From: an uncultured Lachnospiraceae bacterium
GTDB taxonomy: Bacteria > Bacillota > Clostridia > Lachnospirales > Lachnospiraceae
Assembly (NCBI GenBank): GCA_905235345.1
Contig: CAJOLO010000028.1
Location: 1-13,049 of the forward strand
Direction of reading: 5' to 3'
Length of the DNA: 13,049 bases
Under the pieces are notes generated by a model, which made no database searches, was not told where the DNA came from, and saw only the letters and a program-made list of their open reading frames with translations. Of this stretch, positions 1 to 7,000 are shown piece after piece. Each line of letters begins with the position of its first letter. Position 1 is the stretch's first letter. The translations under genes were made by a program, and so were the position numbers.

Positions 1-343
1 CGGAATTAATGGAAGCAATCGCAGCTTCTATATTATCCATTCTTTTACCGACACGGTACAATCCCGATATCTGTAATATTCTTTCCATCTTCTCACTTAT
101 ATTAACAAGATATACATTACCCTTTAAATATCTTACTTCTCTGTATCGCCCCATTATCAAACCTATTCCCGAGCTATCCATAAACACGGTATTCTTATAA
201 TCAAAAATGACATTTCTTATCTTTTTACATGTAAATAAATCATCTGTATCTTTTCTGACCACTCCAACCGTATGATGGTCAAGTTCCTCAGGTAAATACA
301 CAATCAATGTTTCTTCTCTCACCTCATACAAATCTTTTTTCAT
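1..343 (-). CDS. spoIIAA: Anti-sigma F factor antagonist SpoIIAA (3' end cut by window)
   Basis: STAS-domain protein that controls the forespore sigma factor SigF. In the known B. subtilis pathway the unphosphorylated form releases SigF from the anti-sigma factor SpoIIAB, which inactivates SpoIIAA by phosphorylating one serine; SpoIIE reverses this. 114 residues are visible from the ATG at 343, close to the 117 of B. subtilis SpoIIAA, so only a few C-terminal residues should be missing. The signature FMDSSGIGLIMGRYR lies at residues 54-68. Ser57, directly after Asp56, aligns with the phosphorylated Ser58 of B. subtilis. ELDHHT at 20-25 matches the family N-terminal strand. The start is supported by an AAGGTG Shine-Dalgarno about six bases upstream. 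The upstream gene ends in its own terminator, so this begins a separate transcription unit. spoIIAB and sigF would be expected just off the left edge (inference). Confidence 0.95.
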   Translation of the reverse strand, partial: MKKDLYEVREETLIVYLPEELDHHTVGVVRKDTDDLFTCKKIRNVIFDYKNTVFMDSSGIGLIMGRYREVRYLKGNVYLVNISEKMERILQISGLYRVGKRMDNIEAAIASINS

Positions 344-368
344 AATGACACCTTCACTTTCATAAATA

Positions 369-394
369 TTGACATTTTTATTATTTGAATTCCT
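369..394 (-). promoter_or_regulatory. Possible SigH-like promoter of spoIIAA
   Basis: On the minus strand AGGAATT (388-394) matches the AGGAWWT -35 element known for SigH promoters, which drive spoIIA in Bacillus. It sits about 45 bases upstream of the start codon, between the preceding terminator and the ribosome binding site. The -10 region about 14 bases further on reads roughly GTCAAT rather than the expected GAAT, so only half the promoter is convincing. A SigA promoter was not evident in this gap. Confidence 0.3.
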
Positions 395-429
395 AATAAT
401 CAGATATATCAGATTCAAATAATTGCATC

Positions 430-465
430 AAAAAAGAAACAGTTCATCATGTGATAAACTGCTTC
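430..465 (-). terminator. Intrinsic terminator of the addB-to-TPR gene block
   Basis: Read on the minus strand, the arm at 452-465 (GAAGCAGTTTATCA) pairs with the arm at 436-449 (TGATGAACTGTTTC) through up to 14 positions, two of them G-U pairs. A run of six T follows (435-430). It lies about 40 bases after the TPR gene's stop and before spoIIAA, so it separates the two units. The plus-strand flank is not T-rich, so it works in one direction only. Confidence 0.85.
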
Positions 466-506
466 TTCATTAGTAGCTTTATAAAATTCATCCGCTGTTA
501 ATCTAT

Positions 507-1829
507 CTATTCTGAAATGTAATCTGTTATATCTTCAATATGACTACTTTCAGGATAGTTCTCCTTCAAACTAAGAAATGCTGACTTTGCATTCTCCTCT
601 TCATGATTACCAATGTATGCCATTCCCAGATAATAATATACTTCTTCTCCCTCGTGAATCTCCAAAGCAACATTACATAACGAAATCGCTTTCTTATATT
701 GGCTTGCTTCAATCTGCTTTGCCGCCTCGGCTACAAGTGAATCATATGTTGAATTCGGAACGTTGCTCTTAATTACATCAAAAGAGGCCTGTTTCTCATT
801 CTTTTCATCTTCTTTCCTGGCAATCTCGGAATTAATATCCTCAATCTGTTTATTCAAATCTTCAATCTGATCCTTAAGTCCGGATATCTCAACATTCTTC
901 GACGATATCTGTTCGCTGTAATCAATCCTTATCTCTCTGTTTTCTTTACTAACAGAATTAAGCTTTGTTGGCAACAGCAATATCCAGCATGCCAATGCCC
1001 CAAGGATCAATCCTACTGTAACATACACCAGATTAAACTTATTATGACTAAGCTCATGGAAAGCACCGACCTCCACATCCGGATCATCCAAATCATCCAG
1101 ATTGGCAATTCCCTGTTCAACAAAATTCTGAAGATCTGACTTATATTGGTCCTCATCATTAAATGCTTTATCAGGATCAATGCGTCTGCTGCTCTCCTTC
1201 ATTTCTATTATTTCTCTTGGAGCAATACCCATCTCTTTAAGATATTTAACTGCCAAAGTGTTATTCTTATCAATTCTAAGCACCCTTTTTAATGCTTTCT
1301 TGGCTTTATCCTGATTACCATTATCAAGATATAACAGTGCAAGAAGAAGATATCCTTTTACAAAATGCGGATAACTTGAAAGAATTCTTTTCATCTGTAT
1401 AAATGCAAGATCCTTAGTTCCCTGCTTAGCATGTACTAATGCCTGATTAAACTGTTTTGCAAGCTGATTAGCTTCCTCAAGTTTTAATGGGTCTGATTGA
1501 ATCTCCTCTAAATATTTAGAAGCTACATTATTCTCAGGTAAATAATTGCTGCTTATTACCCATTGCATCAATCCTGATACAATCTCTCCCATTTCATAAT
1601 AAATTAATCCCAATAAATTCCTTGCATTGATATTCTGCTTGTTATATTTAAGAGCCAAATTCAATGCATCAATAGCACCGGTAAGATCCCTGACACACGC
1701 TCTGTCCAGGCCTAAATTATAATAATAATTAGACGTATTAAATGCCTTTGCTAACAAATCATAGCTTATATGGCAACGGCTACAGTGTCCATTCTCTAAT
1801 ACAGGTGCTCCACAATTCAAACACTCCAT
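507..1829 (-). CDS. Zinc-ribbon, TPR and coiled-coil membrane protein of unknown function
   Basis: 440-residue protein with an unusual domain order. Residues 1-25 hold a zinc-ribbon-type knuckle with Cys3, Cys6, Cys16 and Cys19 (CxxC-x9-CxxC). TPR-like helical repeats occupy roughly 33-205, including a clear unit ending KRVLRIDKNNTLAVKYL. An acidic linker follows, then one hydrophobic segment at about 265-287. A heptad-like Glu/Lys-rich coiled coil spans about 290-350, and one or two C-terminal TPR units (about 360-437) close the protein. There is no signal peptide, so the zinc ribbon and first TPRs are probably cytoplasmic and the coiled coil and last TPRs outside (inference). An in-frame GTG at 1838 is possible, but the AAGGCGG Shine-Dalgarno overlaps it and is spaced eight bases from the ATG at 1829, which is also where the zinc-ribbon sequence begins. 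It follows the small gene closely and ends at a terminator, making it last in the block. TPRs suggest a scaffold for a membrane complex; no enzymatic motif is visible. Confidence 0.88.
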   Translation of the reverse strand: MECLNCGAPVLENGHCSRCHISYDLLAKAFNTSNYYYNLGLDRACVRDLTGAIDALNLALKYNKQNINARNLLGLIYYEMGEIVSGLMQWVISSNYLPENNVASKYLEEIQSDPLKLEEANQLAKQFNQALVHAKQGTKDLAFIQMKRILSSYPHFVKGYLLLALLYLDNGNQDKAKKALKRVLRIDKNNTLAVKYLKEMGIAPREIIEMKESSRRIDPDKAFNDEDQYKSDLQNFVEQGIANLDDLDDPDVEVGAFHELSHNKFNLVYVTVGLILGALACWILLLPTKLNSVSKENREIRIDYSEQISSKNVEISGLKDQIEDLNKQIEDINSEIARKEDEKNEKQASFDVIKSNVPNSTYDSLVAEAAKQIEASQYKKAISLCNVALEIHEGEEVYYYLGMAYIGNHEEENAKSAFLSLKENYPESSHIEDITDYISE

Positions 1830-1837
1830 ATTATCCA

Positions 1838-1844
1838 CCGCCTT
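1838..1844 (-). promoter_or_regulatory. Ribosome binding site deciding the TPR gene start
   Basis: AAGGCGG on the minus strand overlaps the TAA stop of the 49-aa gene and lies eight bases before the ATG at 1829. The alternative GTG at 1838-1836 would use part of the same bases, so the ATG is preferred. The overlap with the upstream stop suggests translational coupling. Confidence 0.6.
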
Positions 1845-1992
1845 ATTCGCCTTTTTCGCTCTTGATTTGTTTATACATCTCCTCTAATACATCCGTTATA
1901 TCCTTCACGTCATTGTGATATATAGCATCCTCTGCCTGAGCAACCTCTAAGCAGGGTTTAAACTTTCTAACTTCCTCATCAAAATTAATCAT
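1843..1992 (-). CDS. Small conserved-looking protein, 49 aa, function unknown
   Basis: An ATG at 1992 opens a 49-codon frame ending in TAA at 1845-1843. The protein begins MINFDEEVRKFKPCLEVAQA and continues as an acidic, probably helical chain (ending KQIKSEKGE) with one cysteine, Cys14. It has no signal peptide or membrane segment, so it should be cytoplasmic. A strong Shine-Dalgarno, AGGAG, lies eight to nine bases before the ATG and overlaps the folC TAG stop. The TPR gene's ribosome site in turn overlaps this gene's stop. This end-to-end packing, and the fact that the frame fills the whole folC-TPR gap, argue for a real coding gene. I recall similar short proteins beside folC in Lachnospiraceae, but could not check this. 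No function can be assigned. Confidence 0.75.
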   Translation of the reverse strand: MINFDEEVRKFKPCLEVAQAEDAIYHNDVKDITDVLEEMYKQIKSEKGE

Positions 1993-2003
1993 GATCTATA
2001 CTC

Positions 2004-3320
2004 CTAAACTTTGAGCAAGTCACCAACCAAATATAAAGATCCTACACAAAATAAATACCGTTCTCCAACATGGGTTTTAGCATATTCAAAACCCGTCTTT
2101 ATATCATCAAAGGTGGTAAGCTTACTACCCGATAACTGTCCATATATTTTCTCGAATTCACGTTTCACCACATCTAATTCCGCCGAACGGTCTCCCGCAT
2201 ATCTTACAATGATAATTTCATCAAATGAAATCCGGCCCAATTGTTCTATCATTCCGCTATAATCTTTATCCTTAGATACGGCAAATAATAATACTTTATG
2301 TTCATAAGGGAACATTACCTCTAATGTGTGACAAAAAGCCTTTATGGCTTCCTCATTATGAGCACCGTCCACATATATGTGATCCGCTATACATTCCATT
2401 CTTCCGGACCATGTCATATTCCACAGTCCTTTACGAATCACTTCCAAATCTTTATCTGTGCAATCACAGTCTTTTAAACTGTGTTTATAATCCAAATCTA
2501 ATAATAGTTCATATGCCCTTATGGCCAATACTGCATTCTCAATTTGATAAAGTGCAGTTTTTCTAATTTTCAAACTATGGTATTTATAATAAACACTTTG
2601 AAAAGAAAAATCAATGCTTTTTTCTGTAATTTTTAATAAATTATACTGTTTTTTTTCGACAGTATGTAGAAAAGCGCCAACATTTTTACAATATTTAGAA
2701 ATTACCTCTGTAGCGGCATCCTTTCTGTCAAAAAAAACGACCGGAACACCATGTTTTATTATTCCGGCTTTCTCTGCCGCTATCTGTTCAATTGTGTCAC
2801 CAAGATACTGCATATGATCAAGTGATACAGAAGTGATAATACAAAGCTTAGGCATAACAACATTGGTTGCGTCAAGTCTTCCGCCCATACCGGTTTCAAA
2901 TATCACATAGTCAACCTTCTTCTTTCGAAAATATAATGCACCCATCAGAAATACAAACTCAAAAAAAGACGGATGCGCAATTCCGGTTTTCTCTGCTTTC
3001 TTCACATAATACATTACCTCTTCAAAAACTTCCGTGAACTCTTCGTCGGATATAATATCATTATTAATCCGTATCCGCTCATTTAAGCGAACCAAATGAG
3101 GTGAGGTAAATATTCCTACCCTTTTACCCGAAAAACCCAAAATCGAGCCCAAAAAAGAGCATACAGAGCCTTTTCCGTTGGTACCTGCCACATGAATCAC
3201 CGGATAGCTTCTCTCGGGATGTTCCATCAGGTCAAGTATTCTGTTAAGATTATCAACGCCTAATTTTTCAGCAAACTTTGGAATAGATAAAATGTAATCT
3301 GTACACTCTTTATATGTCAT
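2004..3320 (-). CDS. folC: Folylpolyglutamate synthase / dihydrofolate synthase FolC
   Basis: Mur-ligase-family cytoplasmic enzyme of 438 residues. It uses ATP to add glutamate to tetrahydrofolates and, in bifunctional members, to dihydropteroate. The sequence shows the P-loop GTNGKGS at 46-52 in the context HVAGTNGKGSV, then FTSPHL at 71-76. The ETGMGGRLDATNV motif is at 142-154 and SLDHMQYLGDT at 166-176. AAEKAGI (181-187) carries the conserved lysine, Lys184, that is normally carbamylated. The C-terminal domain contains DGAHN at 318-322. Length is typical of the family. The ATG at 3320 has an AGAGGAAA Shine-Dalgarno at good spacing. It follows queF after 85 bases and its TAG stop lies within the ribosome binding site of the next small gene, so these two are probably coupled. 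Whether it also has dihydrofolate synthase activity cannot be decided from sequence alone. Confidence 0.96.
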   Translation of the reverse strand: MTYKECTDYILSIPKFAEKLGVDNLNRILDLMEHPERSYPVIHVAGTNGKGSVCSFLGSILGFSGKRVGIFTSPHLVRLNERIRINNDIISDEEFTEVFEEVMYYVKKAEKTGIAHPSFFEFVFLMGALYFRKKKVDYVIFETGMGGRLDATNVVMPKLCIITSVSLDHMQYLGDTIEQIAAEKAGIIKHGVPVVFFDRKDAATEVISKYCKNVGAFLHTVEKKQYNLLKITEKSIDFSFQSVYYKYHSLKIRKTALYQIENAVLAIRAYELLLDLDYKHSLKDCDCTDKDLEVIRKGLWNMTWSGRMECIADHIYVDGAHNEEAIKAFCHTLEVMFPYEHKVLLFAVSKDKDYSGMIEQLGRISFDEIIIVRYAGDRSAELDVVKREFEKIYGQLSGSKLTTFDDIKTGFEYAKTHVGERYLFCVGSLYLVGDLLKV

Positions 3321-3364
3321 AGTATTTTCCTCTTATGATTAATATATTAAAGTCAGGACTCAAT

Positions 3365-3400
3365 AAAAATCGCATCCTGCTTATGTACCGTTTAGATGCG
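3365..3400 (-). terminator. Possible weak terminator or attenuator after queF
   Basis: Six bases after the queF stop, CGCATC (3400-3395 on the minus strand) pairs perfectly with GATGCG (3376-3371). The loop is large, about 18 bases. ATTTTTATT follows. The stem is short for an intrinsic terminator, so it may only reduce read-through into folC or act as an RNA-stability hairpin. No convincing SigA promoter for folC is seen between it and the folC start. Confidence 0.4.
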
Positions 3401-3405
3401 GAGAG

Positions 3406-3903
3406 TTATCGATTGTCAATCTTTTCAGGATAAAGGTCATGGTTAGAGAGTCTGTTCCATGCAACCTCCTCCCACTTTGTTCCGGGCTTTCCGTAATTGC
3501 AATACGGATCAATCGATATTCCTCCTCTTGGTGTGAATTTCCCCCATACCTCAATGTATTTGGGATCCATTAATTTTATAAGATCCTTCATGATAATATT
3601 TACACAATCCTCATGAAAATCACCATGATTTCTGAAACTGAAAAGATACAGTTTCAAAGATTTAGATTCAACCATTTTCACATCCGGCACATATGAAATA
3701 TATATAGTTGCAAAATCCGGTTGTCCTGTAATCGGACAAAGTGATGTAAATTCCGGGCAGTTGAATTTTACAAAATAATCATTATCCGGATGCTTATTAA
3801 CAAATGTCTCCAGAACTTCCGGTGCATAATCAGACTTGTATTCAGTCTTCTGATTTCCGAGCAATGTTATTCCTTTTTTTTCATCTTCATTTCTTCCACT
3901 CAT
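3406..3903 (-). CDS. queF: NADPH-dependent 7-cyano-7-deazaguanine reductase QueF
   Basis: Cytoplasmic enzyme of the queuosine pathway that reduces the nitrile of preQ0 to the amine preQ1, which is then inserted into tRNA at position 34. At 165 residues it is the short unimodular (Bacillus-type) form. TSLCPITGQPDF (53-64) contains the nucleophile Cys56 and the acid Asp63, matching Cys55 and Asp62 of B. subtilis. The QueF motif ESKSLK (79-84), for NADPH binding, is followed by SFRNHGDFHED with His97 and Glu98. The ATG at 3903 has an AGGAG site about nine bases upstream. It lies 130 bases after addA. That gap (3904-4033) holds no gene, no good promoter and no strong hairpin that I can see, so co-transcription with addA is likely but unproven. 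No other queuosine gene is in the window. Confidence 0.97.
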   Translation of the reverse strand: MSGRNEDEKKGITLLGNQKTEYKSDYAPEVLETFVNKHPDNDYFVKFNCPEFTSLCPITGQPDFATIYISYVPDVKMVESKSLKLYLFSFRNHGDFHEDCVNIIMKDLIKLMDPKYIEVWGKFTPRGGISIDPYCNYGKPGTKWEEVAWNRLSNHDLYPEKIDNR

Positions 3904-4033
3904 TTATACTCTCTCCTGTATTTCTTTATAATATTGCTGTATAGTTACTTTATTGATTTTTGTTTTTAACTAACGCCGGCATGTGTATATAAGAGCTGTT
4001 CTTTTAAGACCATAAACCATCCGTTATACTATA

Positions 4034-7000
4034 TCACATCTTGATTTCTTTATCCAACGAAAATGAATAAAGATATGTTTCTGCCACATCCATGCCCGTA
4101 ATCTTCTCAAGGGTACGTTTATAATAATCAAGCTGTGTGGTATATCTTTTTACAAGGACATCCTCCTGCCCTTCCTTAATCCGGTCTGTTTTATAATCCA
4201 ATAAAATAAGCTTTCCGTCCTCTTCAAAATATGCATCTATTATACCTTGAACCACAACATCAGGTGCACCTTCAATTACCGGAAATCCTACAACAAACTT
4301 TCTCTCCTTATAAAGCTTATCTGCTAAAGCAGCCTTATGCATTCTCTTACCAAGATCAGAATTAATAAATGCATAAATCTTATCTTCAGTAATAAATTCT
4401 CTCGTTTCCTCCGGCAATCTTCCCGATGTAAACAGGTTATCAAGTTCTCTTCTTACATCATCTGTTTCAGAAAGCTTTTTATTATCAATAAGCTCCATAG
4501 CTTTATGAAACCATGTACCTTTGAGTGATGCATCCATCGGTTTATCACCTGCTATAAAGCGTGGTAATATTTCCTTATAAGTTCTTTCCTGATAAAATGA
4601 ATCCCTGTCGTTTTCGTCTGCAACCTCATCATCATTTTTCTGATACAGACGTTTAATTTCCGACACTGACATTTTCGACTTCTGTGTAGTGAGAGCATCA
4701 TCAATATATCGCCACTCAAGATTCTTTTTCAGTGTTTCAAGAATCACTCCATTAGTATTAATAAGCCTTTCTATATTGTCTGCTCTTTGCAATCCCATAT
4801 TCTCACCCCGGCTAAGTTGAGAAGCGATCAAGTCCCTGTAATAAAACACTCTGACATCTGTTCTCACATGAGGATTGTCAATAAATGATTTAACATCATA
4901 TCTCGCTGAGACAATTTCACCACTGTTATTATACCTTGCTTTTACATTTTTCATCGCATTATAAAATTCAGGATTACGCATAGATGCGGCAACAATTATT
5001 TCAAGGTAACTGCCGAATGAAGTGATCATGCTGTGCGGAAGCACTATGTTTTCACTGTCTGCAGCCTGTAAAAGCTTATTAACAAGCTTAACAATGTCGG
5101 GTGTTACACCTGTCAATATCAGCTTCTCCTTAGCTCTTGTAAGCGCTACATAAAGCACCCTCAGTTCTTCTTCAATTATCTCTTTTTTCATCAATGCCGA
5201 AACTGCTCTTCTCATAAACGTATCATTTCCACATCTCTTTTCAGGATTAATATACTTAGCACATATATAATAATCCGAATGTAGAATCAGCGACTGATTA
5301 GTATCCACTATATTGAATTTCTTTCCAATACCTGATACAAATACCACCGGAAACTCTAAGCCCTTACTCTTATGAATACTCATTATTCTCACCATGTTAT
5401 CAGGAGATTCTACTACCGGGTCTCCGCCAAGAGAAATCTCTTTTTCGGAAATTCTCTTTACGAACCTTAGAAAATCAAATAGTGTACGCGTCCTTCCACG
5501 TTCAAACTTCTTAGTTTCGTCCATAAACAATGTGAGATTTCTGCCCCTCTCCTTTCCTTGCGGCATAGCTTCCACATAGTAATAATAATCCGTATCGTAA
5601 TATATTGCTTCGATCAATTCCGTTATCGAACACATTCTTTTCTTCTTCTGAAAATGCTCAACACACCCGGCTGCTTTTATGCATTTAGCCATAAGATTAT
5701 CACAGTATAACTCATTCCACAGTTCTTCTTCACTGTAATATCCTTTATCATTTAATTCTTTATCAATCTCCGCTTTATCTTCAATATCTCCTATGTATTT
5801 ATCATCCATTACAGCATGAAAAATATCACGAAATTCTTCTTCATTTTTCCCCACGGATTCGATAAAAGAAAAAAGATATTCTGTATTGATATGTTTATAA
5901 TCATGCTCACCCGCGTAACGTTTCATAAGCATAACAACAGCAAGTTCATTACTGTCAAGCTTGCCAAAATATCCTCTTAACAAAGCAGCACATTCCACAT
6001 CATTAAAAGGATTATCGATCATCTTAAGTAAGGTTATCAAACTGCGTATTTCCACCATGTCGAAATATCCGTTTTCATTTTGAAGTTTCACCGGTATATT
6101 CCTCTTCATAAGTATCTCTGAAAATACCGGCTGATATCTCTTGGGTGAGCGAAACAGAATGACAATATCCCTATACTCAACCGGTCTCAATTCACCGGTA
6201 ACTTCATCGACCACCAGCTGCGGTTTTTCTCCGTTACGCCCCATAAGTTCTTCTATTCTGTCTGCTACAATTCCTGCCTCCAACTCCATCCCTGAAACAT
6301 CAGAATCTGTTTCACCATCATCTTCAGAAGTCTTATTCACATCAATATTTCCGTATCCAATGTGATCGGTGTTAACTGTATTAGCATTATCATCGGTGTT
6401 ATCAGTATCATCATCATTTACAAAATCAAAATCCTTACTTTCACCTATCAGCAGCTCAACCGAATCCTGTTCATTCTCAATATATACTCTGCCGGCATTT
6501 AGTGCCTCATCATCCGTATAAGCAATACCTCCGACAGATTCTGTCATTACCCGGTAAAAAATATAATTAATATAGTCCAATATATTCTCACGACTTCTGA
6601 AATTATTATGGAGCATTATCTTTAATTCTTTTGACGTACCCATATCTTTACTTACCACTTCACTTCTTATGCCATGAGTTTCGTGGCGGATATCATTTCT
6701 GTTATCATCACCATTATCATTGTCCCGGACATCATCCTGACTATTATCACCTACATTCTCATCAGTCACAACACTGCTATCTCTTACAGGTTCATAGGTG
6801 TTATATTTATCGGTAAAAAGCTCAGGTCTTGCCATTCTGAAACCATATATACTTTGTTTAACATCACCGACCATAAAAATATTATTATTACCATATGGCA
6901 CTTTAGATACGCATCTTAATATATTCTCCTGAAGGAAATTACTATCCTGATACTCATCAATCAAAATCTCATTATACTTTTCTGAAAGTTCTTTCCCTAT

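Noticed and set aside
9..200. Plus-strand open frame of 63 codons at the left edge
   Set aside because: It lies antisense within spoIIAA, which has clear STAS-domain motifs; the frame has no ribosome site or recognisable product.
369..374. Plus-strand TTGACA resembling a -35 box
   Set aside because: No -10 box at 16-18 bases and no plus-strand gene downstream; it lies in the spoIIAA leader.
3904..4033. preQ1 riboswitch in the queF leader
   Set aside because: Only a vague GTTAGTTAAAAAC stretch is present. The class I hairpin with its AAAAAACTAA-type tail and the class II elements could not be recognised.
6400..6420. ATC/ATT trinucleotide run as a microsatellite or regulatory repeat
   Set aside because: It is short, degenerate and in frame within addA, so it is better described as part of the Asp-rich coding insert.
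6631..6919. Plus-strand His/Tyr/Ile-rich open frames opposite addA
   Set aside because: They are shadows of the Asp/Asn-rich insert: GAT/AAT codons read in reverse give ATC/ATT and CAT-type runs. The minus-strand frame continues through both sides with AddA motifs.
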